Notes: generated by a model not told the origin, from the letters alone. Shown: positions 8,046 through 16,760, counted from the stretch's first letter. The stretch: DNA of 64,000 nt from Mycoplana dimorpha (GCF_003046475.1 NZ_PZZZ01000005.1:186001-250000), one strand, 5' to 3'. Program-made: numbers and translations.

Positions 8046-8843
8046 CTAACGCAGCGTCGCCGCGTCGAAGGCATCGACGTCCTGCAGCAATTCGACGAGA
8101 CCGGCCGTCGCATGGGCCAGCAATTGTTCGCCGCGTTCCGCTGTCGCGGCGGCGGCGTTGCCAGCGGCGCCCTGCGGGTTGAGGTCCGCCATCTTCCAGC
8201 CGAAGGCATGTGGGCCGTAGGCGCGCAGATGCTTGAAACGCCGGGCGAACTCGGCCTGCTGCGATGGAAAGCGGGCCGCCTTCTCCATATCGACGCGCTC
8301 GGGATGAACGGCCAGCACCACCGAGGTCTCGATGTCGCCGCCGTGGATGTCGACCGCCTTGTCCTCCGGCGCGATCCAGCCCTCCGGCTGGCCGAAGCGG
8401 GTCCAGCTGGTCGCGACCGCCAGCATGCCGAGGCGTACCCGCGCCTCGGTAGCGACGATCGTCATCAGCGGCGCGTTTCCGCCGTGGGCATTGAGCATGA
8501 CGAACTTGCCGATGCCCTGCCGGGACAGGTCGGTTGCGATGCCGAGCCAGCGCTCGATCGCCTCGGCGTAGCCAAGCGATTTCGTGCCGGGCACGTCGAG
8601 ATGCTCCGGCGAATAGCCGACCCGCTCGGTCGGCAGGAAGGTGACGGGAAGGTCTGCGGGCAGCGCCGCGATCAGACGCTCGACGATGGCGTCGCCGATC
8701 AGCCAGTCGGTCTCGAAGGGCAGGTGCGGGCCGTGGTATTCGTGGGCGCCGAGCGGCAGCACGGCGATCCAGCCGGCCCGCGCCGCCGGATCGAGCGCCG
8801 GATCGTTGTCCTGCCAGCGTCGTGCCGGTCTGGCGCTCGTCAT
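8046..8843 (-). CDS. Creatininase-family amidohydrolase
   Basis: A 265-residue metal-dependent hydrolase of the creatininase/MftE family. Metal and active-site motifs visible are LPLGAHEYHGPHLPFETD (E34, H36, D45 region), NAHGGN and DIHGGDIETS. The family cleaves cyclic or peptide amide bonds (creatinine, formamidopyrimidines, mycofactocin peptide); the substrate here cannot be told. It is divergent from the MarR gene across 95 bases, which suggests that MarR could regulate it. Length matches the family. Confidence 0.86.
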   Translation of the reverse strand: MTSARPARRWQDNDPALDPAARAGWIAVLPLGAHEYHGPHLPFETDWLIGDAIVERLIAALPADLPVTFLPTERVGYSPEHLDVPGTKSLGYAEAIERWLGIATDLSRQGIGKFVMLNAHGGNAPLMTIVATEARVRLGMLAVATSWTRFGQPEGWIAPEDKAVDIHGGDIETSVVLAVHPERVDMEKAARFPSQQAEFARRFKHLRAYGPHAFGWKMADLNPQGAAGNAAAATAERGEQLLAHATAGLVELLQDVDAFDAATLR

Positions 8844-8938
8844 TGCCTCATCCTCGCCTCAGCCTCACCTGGTCTTGTCGTCCACCGGTCGCCTCTGTCA
8901 TACAGGGCGAGTGCGGCGAAACAAGATGGCGAGGACGC

Positions 8939-9460
8939 ATGGGCAAGAAAAAGAAGGACGAGAAGAAGGACAAGGCGAGGAAGAAGGCCCATGGTCAGGT
9001 GGGGCCGGCCGACGTGTCCGCTGCGATCGTCCAGGCGGCCCGGTCGATCCGCACGGTGCTGTCGCGTAACCTTCTTTCCAGCGGGCTCTATGCCGGGCAG
9101 GACGGCGTGATGCTGGCGCTCGCCGCAAACGGCGGGCTGACGCCCGGCGCGCTGGCCGCCCGGCTCGGTGTGAAGGCGCCGACCATGACCCGAACGATCG
9201 GTCGGCTGGAGGCGCAGGGGTTCGTCGAGCGCAAGCCGGACGATATCGACGGGCGTCTGACGGTCGTGCAGTTGACGCAGGCGGGTCGCGACACCCTCGG
9301 GCTGATCACCGAAGCCTGCAGTGTCAGCGAGCAACAGGCGCTCGACGGACTGACCGACAAGGAGGTCCGGACCCTGCTGAAGCTGCTGCGCACCGTCGAC
9401 GGCAACCTGCGCGGCACAGCGGCGCCGGCGGGCGAGAAGGCTGTTGCGGAGGAGATTTAA
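8939..9460 (+). CDS. MarR-family transcriptional regulator with lysine-rich N-terminus
   Basis: A 173-residue DNA-binding protein. Residues 1-20 are almost all Lys, Asp and Glu (MGKKKKDEKKDKARKKAHGQ), an unusual basic tail that may add non-specific DNA affinity. The winged helix-turn-helix follows: LTPGALAARLGVKAPTMTRT as recognition region, then the wing RKPDDIDGRLTVVQLTQAG with the family's DxR(D/L) motif. ATG 8939 is chosen because the region upstream lies in the divergent promoter. It sits between a creatininase gene and a LacI gene; either may be a target. Confidence 0.85.
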   Translation: MGKKKKDEKKDKARKKAHGQVGPADVSAAIVQAARSIRTVLSRNLLSSGLYAGQDGVMLALAANGGLTPGALAARLGVKAPTMTRTIGRLEAQGFVERKPDDIDGRLTVVQLTQAGRDTLGLITEACSVSEQQALDGLTDKEVRTLLKLLRTVDGNLRGTAAPAGEKAVAEEI

Positions 9461-9463
9461 AGA

Positions 9464-9484
9464 GTTTAAATAAACGGTTTAAAC
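9464..9484. promoter_or_regulatory. Nested A/T palindromes before the LacI gene, candidate operator
   Basis: In 21 bases there are three overlapping symmetric elements: GTTTAAATAAAC (9464-9475, arms GTTTA/TAAAC), TAAACGGTTTA (9471-9481, perfect around one G) and GTTTAAAC (9477-9484, perfect). LacI regulators commonly bind such short palindromes near their own start, which lies 25 bases downstream. Autoregulation is inference. Confidence 0.5.
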
Positions 9485-9509
9485 GCAGCGTCCGGCGACG
9501 GGGAGGGGC

Positions 9510-10559
9510 ATGGCGCAGAAGGTTAAACTGTCCACAATTGCAGAAACGCTCGGCGTTTCCACGGCAACCGTTTCACTGGCTTTACGGGACAGCCCGCTCG
9601 TCGCCGCGGTGACGCGCGACCGCATCAAGGAGCAGGCACGGGCGCTCGGCTATATCTACAATCGCCGCGCCGCCAGCCTGCGCACGTCGCGCTCCGGCAT
9701 CATCGGGGTCGTCGTGCACGACATCATGAACCCGTTCTACGGCGAAATCCTCAAGGCGATCGAAAGCGAGCTCGACCGCGACCGGCAGACCTTCATCCTG
9801 TCCAACCACTACGACTCGGTCGAAAAGCAGCGCAACTTCATCGAGACGCTGCTGCAGCTCGGCGGCGACGGCGTGATCATGTCGCCGGCAATCGGCACGC
9901 CGCCCGAGGATATCCTGCTCGCCGAGGACAACGGCATGCCGGCGATCCTGATCGCGCGCTCGATCGAGGGGCTGGACGTGCCGATCTTCCGCGGCGACGA
10001 CGCCTACGGCATTTCGCTGGCCACCAACCATCTGATCGGCCTCGGCCACCGGGTCATCGCCATGGTCGGCGGCACCGACCAGACCTCGACCGGGCGCGAC
10101 CGCTACCAGGGTTACGTCAACGCGCTGCGCAAGGCCAACATCGAGGTCGATCCGGGCTTGCGCATTCCCGGGCCGCGCTCCAAGCAAGGCGGCTTCGAGG
10201 CGGCGGTGCACTTCCTGTCGCTGCCACAGAAGCCGACCGCCGCCGTCTGCTGGAACGATCTCGTCGCCATCGGCCTGATGAACGGCATCGCGCGTGCCGG
10301 CCTGGTGCCGGGCCGCGACGTTTCGGTGACCGGATATGACGATCTCGAGGAAGCCTCGATCGCCACGCCCTCGTTGACGACCGTGTGGAACGGCCAGTCC
10401 GAAGTCGGCCGCAGCGCCGCCCGCGCCCTGCTCGACAAGCTCGCGGGCAGCCACAAGCCGGACGGCATCCACCTGATCAAGCCCGAGATGCGCATCCGCC
10501 AGTCGACCGGTCCCCTCAAGATTAACGGTATCAACGGGCATAGCGGGCACGACGCCTGA
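9510..10559 (+). CDS. LacI-family transcriptional regulator
   Basis: A 349-residue repressor or activator. Residues 5-60 are the LacI helix-turn-helix and hinge (VKLSTIAETLGVSTATVSLA, then YIYNRRAASLRTSRSG). Residues 62-335 are the periplasmic-binding-protein-like sugar-sensing domain (IIGVVVHDIMNPFYGEIL; GYDDLEEASIATPSLTTV). GGGGAGGGG lies directly upstream of ATG 9510. The gene for a 2-hydroxyacid dehydrogenase follows 31 bases later in the same direction, so the regulator probably shares its transcript and controls use of a sugar acid. The effector is unknown. Confidence 0.92.
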   Translation: MAQKVKLSTIAETLGVSTATVSLALRDSPLVAAVTRDRIKEQARALGYIYNRRAASLRTSRSGIIGVVVHDIMNPFYGEILKAIESELDRDRQTFILSNHYDSVEKQRNFIETLLQLGGDGVIMSPAIGTPPEDILLAEDNGMPAILIARSIEGLDVPIFRGDDAYGISLATNHLIGLGHRVIAMVGGTDQTSTGRDRYQGYVNALRKANIEVDPGLRIPGPRSKQGGFEAAVHFLSLPQKPTAAVCWNDLVAIGLMNGIARAGLVPGRDVSVTGYDDLEEASIATPSLTTVWNGQSEVGRSAARALLDKLAGSHKPDGIHLIKPEMRIRQSTGPLKINGINGHSGHDA

Positions 10560-10590
10560 TCCGACGCACACACCACAGGAGGGAGCTGCC

Positions 10591-11556
10591 ATGCAGGAAA
10601 AACCGAAGGTCCTCCTGGTCGGGAAGGTGCGCGAACGGATTGCCGAGCGATTGGAGGACGAGGCAGAGGTGGTGCGCTGCGTCGCGCCGCTCGTTCCGGG
10701 CGCGCTCGGCCCGGTGCTGGCTGCAGGCATCCGCGGCGTCGCGGTCTCCAACAATTTCGGCGCCCCGGCGATCGGTTGCCTGCCGAACCTGGAGATCATC
10801 GCCAATTTCGGGGTCGGCTACGACGGCATCGCGGTCGAAGCGGCGGCGGCAAGGGGCATCGTCGTGACCAACACGCCGGACGTTCTCAACGACGAGGTGG
10901 CCGATTCTGCGATCGGGCTGCTGCTGAACACCCTGCGCCGCTTTCCGGAAGCCGAAGCCTGGCTGCGCGACGGGCGCTGGGAACGGACCGGCGCATTTCC
11001 ACTGTCGCCGCTGACCCTGCGCGGCCGTTCGATCGGCATCTACGGCCTCGGGCGCATCGGGCTTGCCATCGCCAGGCGGCTGGAGGGCTTCGGGGTGTCG
11101 ATCAGCTATCATACGCGAACCGGCAAGCCCGACGCGCCCTATGTCTACCATCCGACGCTGCTCGGCATGGCCGAGGCGGTGGACACGCTGATCGCGATCG
11201 TGCCGAAGACGCCCGACACCTACAAGACGATCGACGCCACCGTGCTTTCGGCGCTGGGGCCGAACGGCGTGCTGATCAATGTCGGCCGGGGCTGGACCGT
11301 CGACGAGGACGCGCTGGCGAGGGCACTTGCGACCGGCACGATCGCGGCGGCCGGGCTCGACGTGTTCCAGGACGAGCCCCACGTGCCTGAAGCCTTGCTT
11401 GCCGCCCCCAACACCTGCCTGCTGCCGCACGTCGCTTCCGCATCGGTCGCGACCCGGGATGCGATGGCCGATCTCGTCGCCGACAACCTGCTCGCCTGGT
11501 TCCGCACCGGCAGTCCGTTGACGCCCGTACCCGAGACCCCGGTCATGCGGTCCTGA
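10591..11556 (+). CDS. D-isomer-specific 2-hydroxyacid dehydrogenase (glyoxylate/hydroxypyruvate reductase type)
   Basis: A 321-residue NAD(P)H enzyme that reduces 2-oxoacids such as glyoxylate, hydroxypyruvate or 2-ketogluconate. The Rossmann motif GLGRIG is at 152-157, and the catalytic Arg-Glu-His set is R233 (NVGRGWTVDE), E262 (DEPHVP) and H280 (LLPHVAS). The ribosome site AGGAGGGAG precedes ATG 10591. Placement behind a LacI regulator points to regulated sugar-acid metabolism. A Y-H-T-R segment after strand 2 (ISYHTRTG) with basic residues would suit NADPH, but cofactor preference is inference. Confidence 0.9.
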   Translation: MQEKPKVLLVGKVRERIAERLEDEAEVVRCVAPLVPGALGPVLAAGIRGVAVSNNFGAPAIGCLPNLEIIANFGVGYDGIAVEAAAARGIVVTNTPDVLNDEVADSAIGLLLNTLRRFPEAEAWLRDGRWERTGAFPLSPLTLRGRSIGIYGLGRIGLAIARRLEGFGVSISYHTRTGKPDAPYVYHPTLLGMAEAVDTLIAIVPKTPDTYKTIDATVLSALGPNGVLINVGRGWTVDEDALARALATGTIAAAGLDVFQDEPHVPEALLAAPNTCLLPHVASASVATRDAMADLVADNLLAWFRTGSPLTPVPETPVMRS

Positions 11557-11653
11557 GCTGCCCGGTGCGCAGCCTCATTTGCCGGCTTCGTTAAGATCGT
11601 GGAAAGCATGCGGGCGCATGCTTGTTACGGATCGCGCGAACGTGGAGCAGGCC

Positions 11654-12073
11654 ATGCGAAAACTGATCATCCCCGGCCTTGGTGCGTTCGCTCTTCTTGC
11701 CGGTCTCTGGTCGATCGGCATGGGCGCCGCACCGGATACGGACCCGGTCGTCTCCAGTTCGATTGGCGTAGCGGGTAAGCTGGCAGGCGGCGCGGCATTC
11801 ACCGTCTCCAACATCGAAGCGGGAACCACCTGCCGCGTCGAGCGCGGTGAAAGACTGACCCACCGCCGCCTGCGGTTCACGGCCAGGGATTCCTGCGAGG
11901 ACGTCTATGCCGGCCTGTCGCGCGCCGCGACCTGGACGGATACCGGCGACGGCACCGCCGTCGTGACCGATGCCTCAGGCGCAGTAATCCTGGCGTTCGT
12001 CCAGAGCGACGGCCTTGCCTACGAGGTGCTCGATCCGCCGAGTCCGGCGATCACCATGCGGGCGACGGATTGA
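11654..12073 (+). CDS. Secreted AprI/Inh-like small protein
   Basis: A 139-residue exported protein. Residues 1-25 look like a signal peptide (MRKLIIPGLGAFALLAGLW). The mature part has two cysteines about 29 residues apart (TCRVERGE and DSCEDVYAG), a conserved-looking W (ATWTDTGDG) and a terminal strand pair (AVILAFVQSDGLAYEV), the layout of the AprI/Inh metalloprotease-inhibitor beta-barrel. That assignment is by pattern only. ATG 11654 has GGAG seven bases upstream; an earlier in-frame start at 11579 would bury the signal peptide. No protease gene is adjacent. Confidence 0.6.
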   Translation: MRKLIIPGLGAFALLAGLWSIGMGAAPDTDPVVSSSIGVAGKLAGGAAFTVSNIEAGTTCRVERGERLTHRRLRFTARDSCEDVYAGLSRAATWTDTGDGTAVVTDASGAVILAFVQSDGLAYEVLDPPSPAITMRATD

Positions 12074-12077
12074 GGTT

Positions 12078-12857
12078 TTAGCCGGCTGCCTGCCGCACCG
12101 GCTGGGGGTGCTTCGCCGCGGCATAGTCGCGGACGGCCTCGCCGAACGCCTTGAACAGCCGGTTCGAGGGCTCGTCCGAGCCGACCCAGTACTCCGGGTG
12201 CCATTGCACGCCCACCGCAAAGCCCTTCGCGCCGATCACGGAGACGGCCTCGATCGTGCCGTCCTCGGCCAGGGCCTCGACGGCCAGCCGCGGGGCGGTG
12301 GCCGAAATCGCCTGGCGGTGCAGCGAATTCACGCGCACGGTGCCGGCGCCGATGATCGAGGCGAGGCAGCTGCCTTCCTTGACGATGACGTCCTGGCGGA
12401 TGCCGTAGGCGACGTCCAGGTCGGTCGTGTCTGGCTTGCGATGGTCCCAGTTTCCGGGAATTTCCTGGATTTCGTTGGCGAGCGTGCCGCCGAGAGCGAC
12501 GTTCAGCTCCTGCAGGCCGCGGCAGATGGCCAAGAGCGGGATGCCGCGCTCCAGCGCGCGCTTGATCAGCGGAAGTGAGGTGGCGTCACGGGCCAGGTCG
12601 AACGGGCCGTCTGCCTCGGTTGCTTCCTGCCCCCAATGCGAGGGATGCACGTTGGTGCGCGAGCCGGTCACAAGCAGCCCGTCGACCCGGTCGAGGATCT
12701 CGTCGAAATCATGCCCGCTTTCGAACGCCGGCACCAGGAACGGAATGACGCCGGCGCCCTTGACGGCCGCCCGGACGTACTGGTTCGGGGTGGCCTGCCA
12801 GACATTGCCTTCGATTTCACGGATGTCCGCAGGGACGGCGACGACAGGTTTCGGCAT
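12078..12857 (-). CDS. Gamma-glutamyl-gamma-aminobutyrate hydrolase (PuuD-like)
   Basis: A 259-residue class I glutamine amidotransferase-like hydrolase. In the Puu pathway PuuD cleaves gamma-glutamyl-GABA to GABA and glutamate during putrescine use. The catalytic triad is visible: C112 in ICRGLQELN, H220 and E222 in GVQWHPE. The N-terminal domain start PKPVVAVPADIRE and the SRTNVHPSHWG loop fit the peptidase C26 family. ATG 12857 is preceded by CGGAGATCC; an earlier in-frame start adds 15 residues without support. No other puu genes are adjacent. It is convergent with the AprI-like gene with 4 bases between. Confidence 0.85.
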   Translation of the reverse strand: MPKPVVAVPADIREIEGNVWQATPNQYVRAAVKGAGVIPFLVPAFESGHDFDEILDRVDGLLVTGSRTNVHPSHWGQEATEADGPFDLARDATSLPLIKRALERGIPLLAICRGLQELNVALGGTLANEIQEIPGNWDHRKPDTTDLDVAYGIRQDVIVKEGSCLASIIGAGTVRVNSLHRQAISATAPRLAVEALAEDGTIEAVSVIGAKGFAVGVQWHPEYWVGSDEPSNRLFKAFGEAVRDYAAAKHPQPVRQAAG

Positions 12858-13316
12858 ACTGGATCTCCGATCGAATGGCGCATGTCCAGCGGCGCGGCGC
12901 ATTGCGACCCGTTGTTTGGCGCTCGCTTCGACATGGCTTTGCCGTCAATTCGCAATCCAGTCAATCGCCAAGCAGCGCGCCCCGGCGGAAAAGTCGCAGT
13001 CGCGGTGCTGCGGAGCGAACCGCCTCGGTTACGATTGGATAACCATCCGGAAAGATAATCGGTCGGTGTGGATGACAACCGCGTGATGCTGGGTGCCCGG
13101 ATGGGGACGCTCGCCAAGGCGCTGAATCCGCGGATTATGGCGATGTTTGGTTGCAGGTGCGCGGTTTTTGGGCGCCCCTTGCAATATTCGGTTGAGAGGA
13201 GCGGGGGAGAAAACGCGCTTGATCGGCGCAAATGCGCGTGAAAGCAGGTGATTTCGCGAAATCAATCATTAAAAGTTCGCCGGTAACCCTCTCCTGTCAC
13301 TGGGAGCGCCGAGTCC
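12858..13316. other. 459-base gap between puuD-like and GGDEF-EAL genes
   Basis: This is a divergent upstream region for both neighbours. I see no supported gene, tRNA or long repeat in it. The last 60 bases are AT-rich (AATCATTAAAAG) and probably hold the promoter of the GGDEF-EAL gene. Confidence 0.5.
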
Positions 13317-15605
13317 ATGAAGGATCGAGGTCATAGCCAGCTGCCGACCGACGTGTACCTGTCGTTCGTCAGTTCGCTGTACGGAAATCGCCAGACCCTG
13401 TTCGTCGGCATGATCTCTCATGTCGTCACCTTCACGTTCGTCTATGCCAAGACGGGCGACCCCTTCTATCTCGCATGCTGCGCTGCCGTCATCCTAGTCT
13501 GGGCGTTGCGTGCGCACGGCATGCGCCGTTTCGACCGTGTCGACCAGTCGAGGCTCGACGATGACGGGATCCGCTATTGGGAAAACTGGTACAATGCCGG
13601 GGCGGTGGGGACTACGCTGGCGCTTGGCATCGCCTGTGGCTACAGCCTTCTCGTCAGCCGGGACAGCTTTGCGGAACTTGCCTGTATAGCCGTGACGCTC
13701 GCCACCATGGTGTCGGTCGTCGGCCGAAACTGCGGTTCGAGCCGGGCGGTCGACTACATGTGCTTTTCCGCCTGCTTTCCGATGGTGGTCGGCTTCCTCG
13801 GCCTGCAGGAATTCTATCACGCCGTACTGGCGGTGCTGATCCTGCCGTTCATCCTGACGACCAGGATCATGGCCAACGGCGTGCGCAGCTTCCTGCACAA
13901 GGCGGCGCTTGCCACCCGGGAGATCGCGACGATTGCCGACCGTTTCGACGCGGCGCTCAACAACATGCCGCACGGGCTGTTCATGCTCGACGCCGAGCAC
14001 CGGATCCTGGTCGCCAACCGCCGTGCCTGTGAGCTTCTGCAGCTCGGCGACAAGGAGCGGCTGAAGGATTGCCACCTTGACGTCGTGCTGCGCTATGGCG
14101 TGCGCAGCACCTTCATGAAGGCCGAGCAGAGCCGGGCGGTGCTGGAGAAGCTGAACGAACTGCTCGCGGGCAAGTGCTCGCGTGCGCTTGTGCAGGTAAC
14201 CGACGACTTCTACCTGGAGTTTAGCGCCAGCCCGCGCGAGAACGGCGGCGCCGTGCTGATCTTCGAAGACGTCACGGCGCGCATGCGGGCGGAAAGCAAG
14301 ATCCTCCACATGAACCGCTACAACAGCCTTACCGGGCTGCCGAACCGCGCCTATTTCGCCGATCTGGTGCAAGCGGCGCTGGCGGAGCGCCAGCGGCCAG
14401 GCACCGTCGGGTTCATGGTGCTCGACGTCGACGACTTCAAGCATGTCAACGACATGAAGGGCCACGTCACCGGCGACCGGCTGCTGTGCAAGGTCGCCGA
14501 GCGTTTGCGCAAGGTAGCCGGCGACAAGGCGGTCGCCGGTCATCTCATGGGCGACGAATTCATCCTGTTCTTCCCCAACGAGAACAACCGCAACGACCTC
14601 GAGGACCGGATGCGCCGGATGCATGCCCAGATGCGCGGCTCTTTCGATCTGGGCGAAACGTCCGTCCGGGTCTCGCTCAGCGCCGGCTGCGTGCTCTGCG
14701 AAAGCGACGAGTTCCGCATGGAGGACATGCAGATCAAGGCGGATCTGGCGCTGTTCGAGACGAAGTCGCGCGCCAAGGGCAGCCTCACCGTCTTCGAAGA
14801 TGAAATGGATGCCCGCTACATCGAACGGCAAAAGCTGCAACAGGACCTGCGAGAGGCCGTGGCAAGGAACGAGCTGTCGGTCGCATACCAGCCGATGTTC
14901 CTGCCGGACGGCTCGCGGATCGAGTGCTGCGAGGCGCTGGCGCGCTGGACGCATGCCGAACACGGGCCCGTGTCGCCCACCGTGTTCATCCAGATCGCCG
15001 AGGAGATCGGGATCGTGTCCGAGATCACCCGGCGCGTCATCGAGCGGGCCTGCATCGATTGCGCGCGCTGGCCCGAGCACATGGGGGTTTCCGTCAACCT
15101 TTCGGTCCATGACCTGCGGAATTCCGAGATCGTCGGAGTCATTACGGATGCACTGGTCCGGTCCGACCTGAAGCCCTCGCGGCTCCATCTGGAAGTCACC
15201 GAAAGCTGTCTGATGGAGGAGACCGCCAATGTGCCGGCGGTGCTGCAGGAACTTCGCGCGCGTGGCATCACGATCGCCATCGACGATTTCGGCACCGGCT
15301 ATTCCAGCCTCAGCTATCTCGACGCCCTGCCGCTCGACGTCATCAAGATCGACCGTTCGTTCGTCCGCAACATCGGCGAGTCGTCCCGCCGGTTCAAGTT
15401 GCTGCGCGGGACTGTCAACCTGTCGCGGGAGCTGGGACTTCGGATCGTGGTCGAAGGCGTGGAAACGCGCGAGCAACTCGAACTGATCAACAAGTACAAC
15501 TGCGCCGATCTTGTTCAGGGCTATGTCTTCGCCGCTCCCATGTCGACGGCGGCGATCATGGACCTCACCGAAACGCTGGCCCGCAAGGCCGCGGTACACG
15601 CGTAA
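13317..15605 (+). CDS. Membrane PAS-GGDEF-EAL protein, degenerate GGDEF and intact EAL
   Basis: A 762-residue inner-membrane protein of c-di-GMP metabolism. Residues 28-185 contain several hydrophobic helices, 205-322 a PAS domain, 325-495 GGDEF and 505-755 EAL. The GGDEF signature is M-G-D-E-F at 411-415, and the expected D-x-L-T is N-S-L-T at 336-339, so cyclase activity is doubtful. The EAL side looks complete: E-A-L at 539-541 in ECCEALARW, NLSVHDL near 594, EVTES near 626, DDFGTG at 656-661, K678, E713/E716 and Q734. The likely output is c-di-GMP hydrolysis to pGpG, perhaps GTP-stimulated through the GGDEF domain. GGGAGCGCC precedes the ATG. Confidence 0.9.
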   Translation: MKDRGHSQLPTDVYLSFVSSLYGNRQTLFVGMISHVVTFTFVYAKTGDPFYLACCAAVILVWALRAHGMRRFDRVDQSRLDDDGIRYWENWYNAGAVGTTLALGIACGYSLLVSRDSFAELACIAVTLATMVSVVGRNCGSSRAVDYMCFSACFPMVVGFLGLQEFYHAVLAVLILPFILTTRIMANGVRSFLHKAALATREIATIADRFDAALNNMPHGLFMLDAEHRILVANRRACELLQLGDKERLKDCHLDVVLRYGVRSTFMKAEQSRAVLEKLNELLAGKCSRALVQVTDDFYLEFSASPRENGGAVLIFEDVTARMRAESKILHMNRYNSLTGLPNRAYFADLVQAALAERQRPGTVGFMVLDVDDFKHVNDMKGHVTGDRLLCKVAERLRKVAGDKAVAGHLMGDEFILFFPNENNRNDLEDRMRRMHAQMRGSFDLGETSVRVSLSAGCVLCESDEFRMEDMQIKADLALFETKSRAKGSLTVFEDEMDARYIERQKLQQDLREAVARNELSVAYQPMFLPDGSRIECCEALARWTHAEHGPVSPTVFIQIAEEIGIVSEITRRVIERACIDCARWPEHMGVSVNLSVHDLRNSEIVGVITDALVRSDLKPSRLHLEVTESCLMEETANVPAVLQELRARGITIAIDDFGTGYSSLSYLDALPLDVIKIDRSFVRNIGESSRRFKLLRGTVNLSRELGLRIVVEGVETREQLELINKYNCADLVQGYVFAAPMSTAAIMDLTETLARKAAVHA

Positions 15606-15681
15606 AGCGCGGCCAGACGGTCGTCCGCCCTCTTCGCCATCAAGTCTGAGTATATGCTAAAACGCTGATTTTATGTATGTC

Positions 15682-15697
15682 TTAAAATATTGTTAAC
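15682..15697 (+). promoter_or_regulatory. CtrA-type binding site
   Basis: The sequence TTAA-AATATTG-TTAAC fits the full alphaproteobacterial CtrA consensus TTAA-N7-TTAAC. It overlaps a perfect 10-base palindrome TTAACGTTAA at 15693-15702 and lies about 95 bases before the FeeM-like gene in an AT-rich promoter region. CtrA binding is inference from the match. Confidence 0.6.
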
Positions 15698-15792
15698 GTT
15701 AATAACTAGCAATTTACACAAATTGTCCGAAATGGTTGAGTGTTCGTAAGCGGTGCAGCGGCCGTGGTCATTCAATCGGGGATTTGTGTTTT

Positions 15793-16563
15793 ATGGCGAG
15801 TGCGCAGTCGACGTCCGAGCGTTTTTCCGAAAAGCTCATGCAGTTGCTCGACCGGGTGGAATATCGGCGGGTCGAGACCGGCGAAGACATGGAGGAGGTC
15901 GCCCGCATCCGCTACAAGGCCTACAAGGCCGGCAGCGTTATGCATCTGGGAGACGATTCGCCGCTCCTGATCGATGAAGTCGATTTCGACAGCCACGCCT
16001 ATGTGTTTGGCATCTACTATGAAGAGCGGCTGATCTCGACCGTCCGGCTGCACCACGTGACGCCGGAGCACCGCGTCACCTCGTCCGGCAAGGTGTTTCC
16101 CGACGAAATCAACGCCTTTCTTGACGCGGGCATGTCGCTGATCGACCCGGTTCGCCTCGCCGCCGATCCGGAAGTCTGGAACGAGATGCCGGCGATCCCC
16201 TATCTGACGCTGCGGCTGGCGACGATGGCCACCGACTATTTCCAGGTCGACCGCTGTCTGCAAATGGTCAAGCCGGCGCACGCCGCTTTCTATAAGCGGG
16301 TGTTCGACGCAGACTTCGTTGCTTCGCCAAAGAGCAACCATGGCAAGTTCATCATTGACCTCATGCTGATGGCCACCCGCGTCAAGGAGGTGCTGCCGCG
16401 GCTCTACCAGCGCTTCCCGTTCTTCAAGTCCGAGGCGTTCGAGCGGCGGATGATGTTCGACCGCAGCGCCGAGATGAGCCCGCTGACGGTGCGGCCAACC
16501 GCCCGGCTCGCTCATTTCGGCTCGAGCCGGATCCAGATCGGACAGGCGGCGCGCGCAAGCTGA
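15793..16563 (+). CDS. FeeM-like N-acyl amino acid synthase / autoinducer-synthase-fold acyltransferase
   Basis: A 256-residue cytoplasmic protein of the GNAT-related fold shared by N-acyl amino acid synthases (FeeM) and acyl-homoserine lactone synthases. Features are the N-terminal YRRVETGEDMEEVARIRYKAY, the acidic-loop region around DEVDFDSHAYVFGIYY, a STVRLHHVTP strand, a FPDEINAFLDAGMSLIDPVRL segment and KPAHAAFYKRVFDADF. It would join an acyl group from acyl-ACP to an amine; product unknown. ATG 15793 is preferred to an ATG at 15736 because the first 19 residues of the longer form look non-coding. A CtrA-type box lies upstream and no LuxR gene is adjacent, so classical quorum sensing is unlikely. 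Confidence 0.7.
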   Translation: MASAQSTSERFSEKLMQLLDRVEYRRVETGEDMEEVARIRYKAYKAGSVMHLGDDSPLLIDEVDFDSHAYVFGIYYEERLISTVRLHHVTPEHRVTSSGKVFPDEINAFLDAGMSLIDPVRLAADPEVWNEMPAIPYLTLRLATMATDYFQVDRCLQMVKPAHAAFYKRVFDADFVASPKSNHGKFIIDLMLMATRVKEVLPRLYQRFPFFKSEAFERRMMFDRSAEMSPLTVRPTARLAHFGSSRIQIGQAARAS

Positions 16564-16760
16564 TGGCAACAAGCGCGGCGCGTCGGCTCGGTCCGGTCGA
16601 TATTTGCCGGATGCGACCTCCGGGCGCGTTGCGCTTTGTCAAGGCTTTGTGTATGGGCTGAAATCGTACGAATTGGCGCGATGGAGGCAACTTTCGCGCG
16701 CGCATCGGCGACGGGGCGGTCCTGACGGTTCAGGGCCGGACGCAGACAGGAGACGACAGC

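Noticed and set aside
13494-15599. A 701-codon antisense frame under the GGDEF-EAL gene
   Set aside because: Its sequence is only the reverse-strand shadow of a gene with clear catalytic motifs; it has no ribosome site or domain.
15793-16563. A true LuxI-type acyl-homoserine lactone synthase
   Set aside because: Only the general fold agrees; the usual LuxI motif set is not convincing and no luxR gene is adjacent.
16564-16760. A small gene or RNA between the FeeM-like gene and the oxidase subunit IV gene
   Set aside because: No frame with a ribosome site and no stable hairpin with a T-run is visible; it is read as promoter region.
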